The position numbers and the translations under genes were made by a program. Shown piece after piece: positions 19,593-27,192 of a stretch of 64,000 nt of DNA. Source of the DNA: JANMDN01 sp031376285. Lineage in GTDB: Bacteria; Actinomycetota; Thermoleophilia; Miltoncostaeales; Miltoncostaeaceae. The notes beneath the pieces are model-generated. The model was not told the DNA's origin. It searched no databases and saw only the letters and a program-made list of their open reading frames with translations. Within the stretch, counting starts at the first letter, position 1. Each line of letters opens with the position of its first letter. The stretch covers positions 62,001 through 126,000 of the forward strand of contig JANMDN010000075.1 of NCBI GenBank assembly GCA_031376285.1, given 5' to 3'.

Positions 19593-20881
19593 GCGATCTG
19601 ACCTCCTGCGATGGTTGCGCGAACGACACCGGCGAGCTCGCGCCCGGCAAACGCGCTGTTGGTGGACTTGCTCTGGTACCCGTTGGCGCCGACCGTGAAT
19701 CGCTCGTCAAGGCAGATCACGGCCAAGTTGGCGGTCGCGCCTTGGGCAAGAGTCGGCGGATCAAGACCGACGACTCGGGCCGCGTCGGTCGACATCCGCT
19801 GCACCAGCAGGGCGAGGTCGAGCGTTCCGGGGAGGACCAGATCGGTGTAGAGCACGGAGAACGCGGTCTCGAGACCGGTAACACCAAACGGCGCGTCCTC
19901 GAACGGCGCGTCCTTCTCGTTTGCCGCGTGTGGCGCGTGGTCGGTCGCGACGCAGTCGAGCGTCCCGTCGATCAGGGCGGCGATGAGCGCGTCTCGGTCG
20001 CGCGAGGCCCGAAGCGGCGGGTTCATTTTGTGTCTGGCCGGGTCGATGTCGGGCTCGATGTCAGCGTCGGTCAGCACGAGGTGATGCGGGGTGACCTCCG
20101 CGGTCACCGCAACGCCGAGCGCCTTCCAGCGGCGAATCTCCTCGACGGTCTGCCAAGCCGAAACGTGGCAGATGTGGATGGTCGCGCCTTCGTATTGGGC
20201 CAGGGCGCAGTCGCGACCGACCGCGATCGATTCGCTCACCGCGGGGATCGCTTCGAGACCAAGCCGACTCGCGACGGCCCCCTCGTGGACGACGCCCGCG
20301 CCTGAGAGCTCGCGATCCTCCTCGTGCAGGACGAGGGGCAGGCCGTGAAGGCGTTGGTACTGCAGCGCGCGCCGAAAGACCTGCGCGTTCCAGACCGGGC
20401 GACCGTCGTCGGTGAATCCCGCTGCTCCGAGGCGTGCCAGCTCGGCCTGTTCGGTCAAGGCCTCACCCTCGAGACCCACCGTGATCGACGCGTAGAAGCC
20501 CGTGGGAATGACGGCCTCGGCCGCAGCGCGGCGTCGCAGGCTCTCGAGGATGGATGCCGAGTCGACGACCGGGCGGGTGTTCGGCATCCCGACGATCGCG
20601 ACAAAGCCACCCGAGGCCGCCGCGCGGCTGCCCGAGCCGATGTCCTCGCAGTCCTCACGCCCGGGTGTGCGCAGGTGAACGTGCGGGTCGACAAACCCAG
20701 GGGTGACGAGGCAACCGGTGGCGTCGATTGACTCGAGGCCGTCAGGAGACCCACCGATGACACCGTCCCTGATGACGATGTCGCCGATCCGATCGATTCC
20801 GGCGGCGGGGTCGAGCAAGCGGGCACCGCGAATCACCACTGAGGCAAGCGGACCGGGACGCTGAATCAACCGTTCGTTCAT
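19580..20881 (-). CDS. pyrC: Dihydroorotase (class I)
   Basis: From the ATG at 20879-20881, which overlaps the pyrB stop (ATGA), the protein is 433 residues. Metal ligands appear in DPHVHLRTPG and the late TDHAPH motif; IHICHVSAWQTVEEIRRWK carries another ligand. It closes carbamoyl aspartate to dihydroorotate. The longer upstream open frame lies over pyrB and is not coding. It is followed by the cysteine hydrolase gene. Confidence 0.95.
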   Translation of the reverse strand: MNERLIQRPGPLASVVIRGARLLDPAAGIDRIGDIVIRDGVIGGSPDGLESIDATGCLVTPGFVDPHVHLRTPGREDCEDIGSGSRAAASGGFVAIVGMPNTRPVVDSASILESLRRRAAAEAVIPTGFYASITVGLEGEALTEQAELARLGAAGFTDDGRPVWNAQVFRRALQYQRLHGLPLVLHEEDRELSGAGVVHEGAVASRLGLEAIPAVSESIAVGRDCALAQYEGATIHICHVSAWQTVEEIRRWKALGVAVTAEVTPHHLVLTDADIEPDIDPARHKMNPPLRASRDRDALIAALIDGTLDCVATDHAPHAANEKDAPFEDAPFGVTGLETAFSVLYTDLVLPGTLDLALLVQRMSTDAARVVGLDPPTLAQGATANLAVICLDERFTVGANGYQSKSTNSAFAGRELAGVVRATIAGGQIAWQR

Positions 20882-21828
20882 GCGGCCGACAGCGCCCGAA
20901 GCGGGGTGGCAAGACGGTCGCCCGTCTGCTCGGCAAGGAGCTCGTAGAGCACCGCCATTCGAACGACGAGGCCGTTTGCGGCCTGCTGCTGGATGAGCGC
21001 CTCGGGGGCGTCGGCGACGGAGTCCGAGATTTCCACTCCACGATTCATCGGCCCCGCGTGCATGACGCGTTGGCCCGGGCGGAGGCGATGTGCCCCGACG
21101 CCGTATTCGGCCGCGTACTCCCGGAGGCTCGGGACGAACCCGCCCGCGCCCATCCGCTCGAGCTGCATCCGAAGCACGTAGATGACGTCCGCGTCGGCAA
21201 GGACCGAGATGTCGCTTGTCACCTCGACTCCGAATGCCTCCTCGCAGTCGCGCGGAAGCAGCGTCGGAGGGGCGACGAAGGTCACGTGGGCGCCCATTCG
21301 CACGAGGGCGGTGGCGCACGATCTGACGACCCTTGAGTGGGCGATGTCGCCGACGAAGGCGACGTTCAAACCTCGGATCTCGCCAACCTCGCGCTGGATC
21401 GTGTAGAGGTCGAGCAGGGCCTGCGTCGGATGCTGGTGCTTGCCGTCACCCGCGTTCAGGACCCCAGCCTCGGTGTAGCGAGTTGCCTGGCGGCAAGCCC
21501 CGATGGCGCGGTGCCGGATCACGAAGACGTCGGGCTCGTAGGCGTTCAGCGTCAGAATTGTGTCCTTGAGGCTCTCGCCCTTCTCGACCGAGGACCCGGA
21601 ACTCTTGATCGACACGACGTCAGCCGAAAGGCGCTTGGCCGCGAGCTCGAACGATGTCGCGGTCCGGGTCGAGGCCTCGAAGAAGAGGTTGACGACCGTG
21701 CGACCACGCAGCGTCGGCACCTTCTTGATGTCCCGGTGCATGACCTCCTCGAACCGCGCCGCGCTCGCGAGCAGGTGCTCGATGTCGTCGGTTGCGAGGT
21801 CGTCGATAGTGATCAGCGAACGGCCCAT
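20878..21828 (-). CDS. pyrB: Aspartate carbamoyltransferase catalytic chain
   Basis: From ATG 21828 the protein is 316 residues, preceded by a good Shine-Dalgarno (AGGAAAGGAA). It has the carbamoyl-phosphate site FFEASTRTATSFELAAKRL, HPTQALLDLYTI, and the aspartate-binding MHAGPMNRGVEI. It condenses carbamoyl phosphate with aspartate. No pyrI regulatory chain is present, consistent with the PyrR-controlled type of operon. Confidence 0.97.
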   Translation of the reverse strand: MGRSLITIDDLATDDIEHLLASAARFEEVMHRDIKKVPTLRGRTVVNLFFEASTRTATSFELAAKRLSADVVSIKSSGSSVEKGESLKDTILTLNAYEPDVFVIRHRAIGACRQATRYTEAGVLNAGDGKHQHPTQALLDLYTIQREVGEIRGLNVAFVGDIAHSRVVRSCATALVRMGAHVTFVAPPTLLPRDCEEAFGVEVTSDISVLADADVIYVLRMQLERMGAGGFVPSLREYAAEYGVGAHRLRPGQRVMHAGPMNRGVEISDSVADAPEALIQQQAANGLVVRMAVLYELLAEQTGDRLATPLRALSAA

Positions 21829-21844
21829 GACGAGCTTCCTTTCC

Positions 21845-22405
21845 TCATGAGTTGGTGGCCTCGTCGCGTTCGATGACGACCTCGTCGAGGCCGTCGATCT
21901 CCTTGAGACGAACGGTGACTCGCTCGTCGCGTGCCGTCGGGAGGTTCTTTCCGACGTAGTCCGGTCGGATCGGCAGCTCGCGATGGCCTCGGTCGACGAG
22001 CACCGCGAGGCGCACGAGCGGCGGGCGCCCGTAGTCGAGCAGGGCATCGATCCCTGACCTGATGGTCCGCCCGGTGTAGAGGACGTCGTCGACGAGGACG
22101 ATTTCGTGCTTGGTGAGGTCGAAGTCGAGTTCGGTCGCCCCGACGACGGGCATCGCGTCGCGTCGCCCTCCGGGACCGACGCCAACGTCGTCGCGGTAGA
22201 GCGCGATGTCGAGTGTGCCGAGGGCCGGCCGAGGCCCACCGAACCGCTCGATCAGACTGGCCAGACGGCGAGCGAGTGGAACGCCGCGAGTGTGGATGCC
22301 GACGAGCGCGAGCGGTTCGACCTCGACGTGGCGCTCGACGATTTCGTGCGCGATTCGGGCGATGGTCCGATCGAGCTGCTCGGCGTCGATAACGACGCGG
22401 GCCAC
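21845..22405 (-). CDS. pyrR: PyrR regulator / uracil phosphoribosyltransferase
   Basis: A 186-residue PyrR with the PRPP-binding motif HEIVLVDDVLYTGRTIRSGIDAL and the early LVGIHTRGVPLARRLA. It binds the pyr mRNA leader when UMP is high and also has uracil phosphoribosyltransferase activity in the family. Its GTG lies 4 bases after the stop of a short leader peptide, so it may be translated by coupling to that peptide. A PyrR-binding hairpin lies 58-89 bases upstream. Confidence 0.96.
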   Translation of the reverse strand: MARVVIDAEQLDRTIARIAHEIVERHVEVEPLALVGIHTRGVPLARRLASLIERFGGPRPALGTLDIALYRDDVGVGPGGRRDAMPVVGATELDFDLTKHEIVLVDDVLYTGRTIRSGIDALLDYGRPPLVRLAVLVDRGHRELPIRPDYVGKNLPTARDERVTVRLKEIDGLDEVVIERDEATNS

Positions 22406-22409
22406 GGCG

Positions 22410-22454
22410 CTAACCGGGCGGAGAACTCGAAGGTACTGGCGTGCGACGTGTCAT
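22410..22454 (-). CDS. 14-codon pyr leader peptide
   Basis: An ATG at 22452-22454 opens a 14-codon frame (MTRRTPVPSSSPPG, then TAG). Its Shine-Dalgarno (AAGGAG, six bases upstream) is the 3' strand of the PyrR hairpin. The stop is 4 bases before the pyrR GTG, so translation of pyrR can couple to it. No homology claim is made; it is called from its start, Shine-Dalgarno and position. Confidence 0.6.
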   Translation of the reverse strand: MTRRTPVPSSSPPG

Positions 22455-22460
22455 TTGCGG

Positions 22461-22494
22461 CTCCTTCCCGGCCTCACTGGACCGGAGTTAAAGG
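22461..22494 (-). promoter_or_regulatory. PyrR-binding RNA hairpin in pyr leader
   Basis: The minus-strand RNA folds as CCTT - internal bulge - CCGG - loop TCCAGTGAGG - CCGG - AAGG. The loop matches the conserved PyrR recognition sequence (UCCNGNGAGG). The lower strand AAGG belongs to the Shine-Dalgarno AAGGAG of the leader peptide, so PyrR-UMP binding should block translation rather than act through a terminator, as no U-tract follows. The hairpin overlaps the last codons of the upstream RNase Z gene. Confidence 0.85.
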
Positions 22495-23483
22495 TGCTCC
22501 TGTGAGGACTCACGTACTTCTTGCTGGAGGCTAGCACGCCGCTCGGCGTTCCAAGAAATGTGCCGCGCCGGACCGCGCTCCGGATAGGGAATCTCGACGC
22601 GGTCGAAGTCACGGGGAATGATCGTTTTAGCGAACGCGGCTTCGGCCTCGGCTCGGATGTCGCGCACCATGTTTCGGGACGAGATGTGGGTGAGCGCCAG
22701 GAGCGACACCTCCGCGGCGACGGCGACGAGGGCCGCGTCACGGGCGGTGCTGTGCCCGGTCTTGTCGGCGCGGTGGCGGTCTGCCTCGACGAAGGTCGCC
22801 TCGTGAACCAGGAGATCGGCGGCGCGGGCTGCGTCGATTGTCGCGCCGCATGGCTCGGTGTCGCCGGTGAGGATGATGCGCCGGCCACTCCGTGCCTGCC
22901 CGAGAACCTGGTCGGGCAGGACCTTCCCCCCGACGACGTCAACGCTCTCGCCGCGCTGCAGGCGTCCGAAGTCCGGCCCCTCGGCGACGCCAAGCTCACG
23001 CGCCCGGGCGACGTCGAACGCGCCCGGACGAGACGCTTCCACGAGGGCGAACCCGATCGAGGGCACACCGTGCTCCGTCGCAAACGCCGCGATCGCGCCA
23101 CCCTCGATCGGCAACTCGTCGGCCGGTCGCCACTCCTCGACGGTCACCCGAAATGAGAGCCGCCCGATGACCGGGCTGAGCCGATCGAGGAATGTCTTGG
23201 TGCCGGTGGGCCCGGCAATCAGGAGTTCTCGGTCCCGGTCTCGAAGGCCGTAGCTCTTGAGAAGGCCCGGCAGCCCGAGGACGTGGTCGGCGTGTACGTG
23301 GGTAAGAAGGATCGTGTCGAGGTCGACGAGGCCGTGTCCCGAGCGAAGCAGCTGCCGCTGGGTTCCTTCGCCGCAGTCGACGAGGATTCGCTCGCCGCCG
23401 CGAGCGATGAGGGTCGCGGCGGTTCCCCGTCGGGCTGATGGCGCCGAGGCCGCGGTGCCAAGGAAGGTGATCGAGAGGTCCAC
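22488..23483 (-). CDS. rnz: Ribonuclease Z
   Basis: A 331-residue metallo-beta-lactamase RNase Z: FLGTAASAPS at the N-terminus, the zinc motif THVHADHVLGL, the flexible-arm region GLRDRDRELLIAGPTGT, then HEATF and HISSR as later ligands. It removes tRNA 3' trailers. The nearby tRNA-Arg has no encoded CCA, consistent with need for this enzyme. A TAGGGT box ends 6 bases before its GTG. Its stop TAA lies within the PyrR hairpin of the pyr operon downstream. Confidence 0.95.
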   Translation of the reverse strand: MDLSITFLGTAASAPSARRGTAATLIARGGERILVDCGEGTQRQLLRSGHGLVDLDTILLTHVHADHVLGLPGLLKSYGLRDRDRELLIAGPTGTKTFLDRLSPVIGRLSFRVTVEEWRPADELPIEGGAIAAFATEHGVPSIGFALVEASRPGAFDVARARELGVAEGPDFGRLQRGESVDVVGGKVLPDQVLGQARSGRRIILTGDTEPCGATIDAARAADLLVHEATFVEADRHRADKTGHSTARDAALVAVAAEVSLLALTHISSRNMVRDIRAEAEAAFAKTIIPRDFDRVEIPYPERGPARHISWNAERRASLQQEVRESSQEHL

Positions 23484-23489
23484 CTCGGC

Positions 23490-23495
23490 ACCCTA
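23490..23495 (-). promoter_or_regulatory. Putative -10 box (TAGGGT) of rnz
   Basis: TAGGGT on the minus strand ends 6 bases before the rnz GTG at 23483. Confidence 0.4.
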
Positions 23496-23526
23496 TCCGG
23501 CGACCCCCGCGCACGGCTCCCTCCCC

Positions 23527-23590
23527 GTGACTGTCACGGAAGGCCCGTTTCTTGACTGTCACATTGACCCCCATTCTTGACAGTCAAGAA
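23527..23590. promoter_or_regulatory. Three GACWGTC palindromes exactly 25 bp apart
   Basis: GTGACTGTCAC (23527-23537), CTTGACTGTCAC (23551-23562) and TTCTTGACAGTCAAGAA (23574-23590) share the core GAC-W-GTC. Their centres are at 23532, 23557 and 23582, exactly 25 bp apart. They lie in the divergent gap between rnz and the RNase/barstar pair, so they are probably an operator array for one of these units. The binding protein is not identifiable. Confidence 0.6.
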
Positions 23591-23679
23591 ATTGGCGCTC
23601 GGAGCGACATGAACCGTTCCAGCGCGTGCCAATGCGCCAGGCAGGGGCCGGACCTCTCGGCACCAGGCACAATGGTGCG

Positions 23680-24132
23680 GTGACCCGTCGGCGTCGCCAC
23701 TACACCTGGCCCCAGGTCATCGTCCCGGCCGTTGCGCTCGTGGCGCTCCTCATCGTGGGCCTTGTGCTCGCGAGCCGCGACTCGGGCACCAGCACGACGT
23801 CCAAGAGCAGCACCCGCTCGACGAGCCAACGTAGTCAGACGGCGCGTGGTCGCGAGATTGTCACCGTCGATGTGTCGGATCTGCCGGGACAGGCCCGCAC
23901 GACGCTCCGCTTGATCTCGAGTCGCGGACCCTTCCCGTACCGGCAGGACGGCGTCGTCTTCGCAAACCGCGAGAGTCGCCTTCCCAGACAAGAGCGAGGC
24001 TACTACCACGAGTACACGGTCGAAACGCCCGGATCGCGCGACCGCGGGGCTCGACGAATCGTCACCGGCCGCAGCGGTCAGAAGTGGTACACGGCCGACC
24101 ACTATCGGAGCTTCGTGAGGATCAGGACGTGA
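23680..24132 (+). CDS. Exported barnase-like (RNase N1/T1 family) ribonuclease
   Basis: From the GTG at 23680 the protein is 150 residues. It has a basic N-terminus, one hydrophobic segment (PAVALVALLIVGLVLA, about 13-28) acting as signal peptide or anchor, a Ser/Thr-rich linker, then a microbial ribonuclease domain. Visible motifs are VFANRESRLP (the barnase FxNRE loop with catalytic Glu), YYHEYTVETPGSRDRGARRIVTG (catalytic Arg) and YTADHYRSFVRI (catalytic His). It should cleave RNA outside the cell. The gene overlaps a barstar-family inhibitor (GTGA). Confidence 0.88.
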   Translation: MTRRRRHYTWPQVIVPAVALVALLIVGLVLASRDSGTSTTSKSSTRSTSQRSQTARGREIVTVDVSDLPGQARTTLRLISSRGPFPYRQDGVVFANRESRLPRQERGYYHEYTVETPGSRDRGARRIVTGRSGQKWYTADHYRSFVRIRT

Positions 24133-24527
24133 CGCCCTCGTCTGGCGTCTTTCGCGCTCCGGCGGGCGGTTGGGGCCGCTACCGCGCCGCCCTGCATGGT
24201 GGCTGGCGTTGGCATCGCGTCGACGTCGCTGGTGGCGAGTCGATCAACGACCTCCACGAAGCCCTCGCGGCGGGCCTTGAGCTGCCGAACTGGTACGGCC
24301 ACAACCTTGACGCCCTCATGGACGTTCTCCGCGACTTGGAGGATCCGCCAGCCCGCGGCACCGTCATCGAGATCGAGGGCGCGGATCTCGTGGCGGGCAA
24401 CGCGCGGTGGGTGGAGGCGCTCGAGGTGCTGAGCGATGCGGCCCACGAGGCGTCATCGCGAGGCGTCGGACTCTGCGTGCTCGTCGCCGGGGCCGCCGGT
24501 GAGGGCCTCCCTCCCCTACCCGACTGA
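24129..24527 (+). CDS. Barstar-family RNase inhibitor
   Basis: From the GTG at 24129 it encodes 132 residues. The barstar pattern is clear: WHRVDVAGGESINDLHEALAAGLELPNWYGHNLDALMDVLRDL, with the conserved D-W-x-G-x-N-x-D region that docks into the RNase active site, then a C-terminal strand-helix-strand. It stays in the cytoplasm and neutralises the RNase encoded upstream before export. Its stop overlaps the convergent phosphodiesterase gene by 12 bp. Confidence 0.9.
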   Translation: MTPSSGVFRAPAGGWGRYRAALHGGWRWHRVDVAGGESINDLHEALAAGLELPNWYGHNLDALMDVLRDLEDPPARGTVIEIEGADLVAGNARWVEALEVLSDAAHEASSRGVGLCVLVAGAAGEGLPPLPD

Positions 24528-25058
24528 GCGAATCAGCTCCTCTGGGAGTGGGCCGCCTGGCCCGTCGAGCCCGCGAAAGGTGACCTCGGGCGACTGACCG
24601 CTTGAGACGTGGATCTCGGCCATGCTGTGCAGCGGTTGCCGACGGCAGTCGGTGGCGCTCCCGGGATTCAGGATCGTCAGTCCCGAGGGCTCGCGTGCGA
24701 GCAGCGGAATGTGGGAGTGCCCGAAGATGACGACGTCGGCCTCCGGAAACCGTTTTGCGAGGCGCTGGAGGCGACCGGCTTCTGGGCCGCCGTTGTGGAC
24801 GATGGCGAGGCGCAGCCCGTCGATTTCGTGCTCGACGCTCGCGGGGAGATCATCCCGAACATCGGCGTCGTCGGCATTGCCGAATACGGCAAGTAGCGGT
24901 GGCCCGAGGCGACGCAGCATGGTGAGGGTGGCGGCGTCGGCGAGGTCCCCGGCGTGGATGAGCAAATCCGCCCCCTCGATCGCGGCGAGGCAGGTCGCCG
25001 GGAGCGTGCGTCCGTGCGAGGGGAAGTGGGTGTCGGAGATGACCGCGATTCGGGTCAC
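24516..25058 (-). CDS. YfcE/MJ0936-type metallophosphodiesterase
   Basis: A 180-residue calcineurin-like phosphoesterase. Metal-binding motifs are SDTHFP, IHAGDLAD, FGNADD, GHSHIP and the family-specific NPGSATDCRR. Family members hydrolyse phosphodiesters in vitro; physiological substrates are unknown. It follows the small gene at 25069-25251 by 10 bp and is probably co-transcribed with it. Confidence 0.9.
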   Translation of the reverse strand: MTRIAVISDTHFPSHGRTLPATCLAAIEGADLLIHAGDLADAATLTMLRRLGPPLLAVFGNADDADVRDDLPASVEHEIDGLRLAIVHNGGPEAGRLQRLAKRFPEADVVIFGHSHIPLLAREPSGLTILNPGSATDCRRQPLHSMAEIHVSSGQSPEVTFRGLDGPGGPLPEELIRSVG

Positions 25059-25068
25059 GACGTTCCGT

Positions 25069-25251
25069 TCACGCGGGAGTGATCAGCGGGGGCAGTCCGA
25101 AGCCGCCGCGGACCGCGCCGAGCACCTCGTCGAAGTAGGCCGCGACGTCGCGCCCCTCCGAGCCGGTCGGGCGTCCTGCCGCGGCGCTGACCCGCGCGGC
25201 GACGATCTCCGCTGCGATCTCAACCGCCCGATGGTCCAAATCGTCACTCAC
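25069..25251 (-). CDS. Small hypothetical protein, 60 residues
   Basis: A GTG start at 25251 with AGGAGG 8 bases upstream and a 10-bp gap to the phosphodiesterase support a real gene. The product is acidic-to-neutral, Ala-rich, predicted mainly helical (HRAVEIAAEIVAARVSAA, then VAAYFDEVLGAVRGGFGLPPL). No family is recognised. It lies just upstream of the tRNA-Arg promoter region on the opposite strand. Confidence 0.55.
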   Translation of the reverse strand: MSDDLDHRAVEIAAEIVAARVSAAAGRPTGSEGRDVAAYFDEVLGAVRGGFGLPPLITPA

Positions 25252-25320
25252 CGCTGCCGCCTCCTGGTTGGCCCTGCGTGAGGTGACATCCTGCCCGAGT
25301 GCCAGCTACACTCGCCGTGA

Positions 25321-25393
25321 GCGCGCGTAGCTCAGTGGATAGAGCGCTGGCCTCCGGAGCCAGAGGTCGCAGGTTCGAATCCTGCCGCGCGTG
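25321..25393 (+). tRNA. tRNA-Arg (anticodon CCG)
   Basis: A full 73-nt cloverleaf: acceptor GCGCGCG / CGCGCGT (first pair G-U), D-stem GCTC/GAGC, anticodon stem CTGGC/GCCAG with loop CTCCGGA (anticodon CCG, reading CGG), variable loop AGGTC, T-arm GCAGG TTCGAAT CCTGC. CCA is not encoded. A decayed copy of its 3' half lies at 27146-27192, suggesting use as an integration site. Confidence 0.97.
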
Positions 25394-25448
25394 CTTCGCC
25401 GCCCTCGGCTCCGATTTGGAGACCGATGTTGGCTGCGCCAGCATCGAG

Positions 25449-26918
25449 TTATCCGAGGAGCATCGCGACGAGCGGCGCCGGCACCGCCCAAGCCGGGTGA
25501 TCGAGGTCCAAGACGGACTTTGTCGCGACGAGGCCACGTCCGTACTTTGCCTCGATGACCTTTGCTTCGGCTCGCCATCCTGAATCGACCCATTTGCATT
25601 CAATCGGCACCGTCTCCCCGCCACCGGCCGGCCCCGGAACATCGACCGCGCTGAAGTCGACTTCGTTGCCGGAGCCGGTCCGTGCGAATCCGATGGTGTC
25701 GCCGGCAACCCAGCGTCCTTCGTCAAGATCGTCGATTGCGCGACCAAGGGAGACTCCCAGGGCCATCTCCGAGAGGCGAGTGAAGTCGGGTTGAGGGAGA
25801 CCGGCGCGCAGCCTGCTTGGAAGCCATGACAGAAGAGGGTCGCACAGGTAGATCTTGGGCTTGCTGCTGGCAACTAGACCACCGGCGTCGGTGCGCTGGG
25901 GACAAGGAAGCGCCGCAAACGTCGAGACGAGCCGGGCCAGACGACGGCTGAGCGATTGACGGTTCGGATACCCGAGACGCTCGGCGAGGCGGGTGGCATT
26001 CAAGGGGCCCGACATCCGCTCATCGAGTGCTGAGAGCAGTGCTGGAATGGATTCAGGGGGAGCCTCCTGGTCAACGTCGCGGCGGAGCCACGCTTCAAGG
26101 TCGCGGAGGTAGGGAATCGAGACGGAGCCATCGCGAGCGTGCTCCGCAACCGCGCGAGGAAAACCGCCGCACGTGAGGTAGTCCTGCCACGCGAGGTCGT
26201 ATGCGTCGATGTCGAACCTCAGTAGTTCAAGCGACTCTCGGACCTCCGGACCTTGCAAGTCTGCCGGGTTCCGGGCCGGCGGTCGGGGCAGTTCCGGACG
26301 GGTGGCGGCGAGAAAGTCACCAAACGACATGGGAAGCAGCAAGCGCACCCGCCGCGCCTCAGTGGTACCGGCTCGCCCGGCCATCAAACTCCCCAGTGCA
26401 TCATCGCTGTCGAGCCAACGACTCCCCGACGCGATGACCGTATCGTCGCCGAATGACGTGCTGTCACGAGCTGCCTTGAGGACTGATGCCCAGCCTGCGA
26501 TTCCGGTGATCTCGTCGAGTAGCCACACCCTTGAACGAGACGGACCGTCAACGGATCGAGTGAGTTCCCGGCAGAGAGTGAGGGCTCTGCGGAGATCTCG
26601 CTCTCGCATGCCATCGCAGGGCAGATGGATGATCTGGCGCGGATCAACGTCCGACCGAGCGCACAGCGCCGCCGCGAGGTCGATCAGCGCAACGGACTTC
26701 CCGATTCGGCGCGGGCCGACCAAGACGGCCAGGCTGTTACCGACGTCGGCGACGGCGAGATCTGCGAGCACATTGGTGCGGTAGCCCAGGTCGTACGAGG
26801 CTCGCTGGCGCAGCAGGCGATGGCCGGACACCCATTCTGTCGCTCCTACCGACGTTGAAGTGGCTCTCCACCAGGGATTCGAGTCAGTGGCGACCCGCCG
26901 GACTTCGTCATCTCTCAC
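25449..26918 (-). CDS. AAA_14 / DUF4143-type ATPase
   Basis: A 489-residue ATPase. The N-terminal AAA_14 domain has VLVGPRRIGKSVALIDLA (Walker A of the GxRRxGKS type) and SRVWLLDEITGI (Walker B). The C-terminal DUF4143 part has CGGFPRAV and ends with a nuclease-like strand GSGNEVDFSAV...VPIECKWVDSG. The E-V-D...E-C-K pattern resembles the PD-(D/E)xK active site, which in this family is often suspected but not proven. It is a single-gene unit between tRNA-Arg and a tRNA remnant, with three 33-bp repeats 10 bp upstream of its GTG. Members are very common and patchily distributed; their function is unknown. Confidence 0.88.
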   Translation of the reverse strand: MRDDEVRRVATDSNPWWRATSTSVGATEWVSGHRLLRQRASYDLGYRTNVLADLAVADVGNSLAVLVGPRRIGKSVALIDLAAALCARSDVDPRQIIHLPCDGMRERDLRRALTLCRELTRSVDGPSRSRVWLLDEITGIAGWASVLKAARDSTSFGDDTVIASGSRWLDSDDALGSLMAGRAGTTEARRVRLLLPMSFGDFLAATRPELPRPPARNPADLQGPEVRESLELLRFDIDAYDLAWQDYLTCGGFPRAVAEHARDGSVSIPYLRDLEAWLRRDVDQEAPPESIPALLSALDERMSGPLNATRLAERLGYPNRQSLSRRLARLVSTFAALPCPQRTDAGGLVASSKPKIYLCDPLLSWLPSRLRAGLPQPDFTRLSEMALGVSLGRAIDDLDEGRWVAGDTIGFARTGSGNEVDFSAVDVPGPAGGGETVPIECKWVDSGWRAEAKVIEAKYGRGLVATKSVLDLDHPAWAVPAPLVAMLLG

Positions 26919-26928
26919 GCTTCAAGCG

Positions 26929-27020
26929 TACCAAACGTGGGGGGGTATAGAGACTTTTATGTACCAAACGTGGGGGGGTATAGAGACTTCCGTGTACCAA
27001 ACATGGGGGGGTAGCGACTT
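26929..27020. repeat. Three 33-bp direct repeats upstream of the DUF4143 ATPase
   Basis: Copies start at 26929, 26962 and 26995, exactly 33 bp (about three helical turns) apart. Each begins TACCAAACGTGGGGGGGTAT, the first two continuing AGAGACTT; the third has CATGG for CGTGG and lacks a few bases. Only the last five bases of each unit vary. They lie in the ATPase promoter/leader region and look like an iterated operator or a mobile-element end. Confidence 0.85.
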
Positions 27021-27145
27021 CTGACGCGGCGAATGGGGTTGTCGAAGGGCGAGCCCACGACCCCGTGGCCCGGCCTCGATCAACGCCTGAGCTCGACGCT
27101 GAGACCAAACCAAGCCGCCCTGCCGCCCGGTCCCTGCCAGCGAGC

Positions 27146-27192
27146 AGCGCTGGCGTCCGGCATCAGACTTCGCAGGTTCGTGTCCTGCCGCG
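27146..27192 (+). pseudogene. Degenerate tRNA-Arg 3' half (possible att site)
   Basis: This segment aligns without gaps to tRNA-Arg(CCG) from the end of the D-arm to the acceptor: AGCGCTGGC, then TCCGG, then TCGCAGGTTCG and TCCTGCCGCG are shared, in the same orientation. The anticodon stem no longer pairs properly and the 5' half is not recognisable, so it cannot be a working tRNA. With the intact gene at 25321 it brackets the ATPase patch, as expected of attL/attR. Confidence 0.75.

Noticed and set aside
23527..23590. Mini CRISPR-like array
   Set aside because: The repeated core is only seven bases with about 18 bp between, no Cas genes are near, and the palindromes look like operators.
25449..26918. 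ATPase as part of a larger phage or toxin-antitoxin system
   Set aside because: No integrase, phage or antitoxin gene accompanies it in the window, so only the tRNA-flanked patch is claimed.
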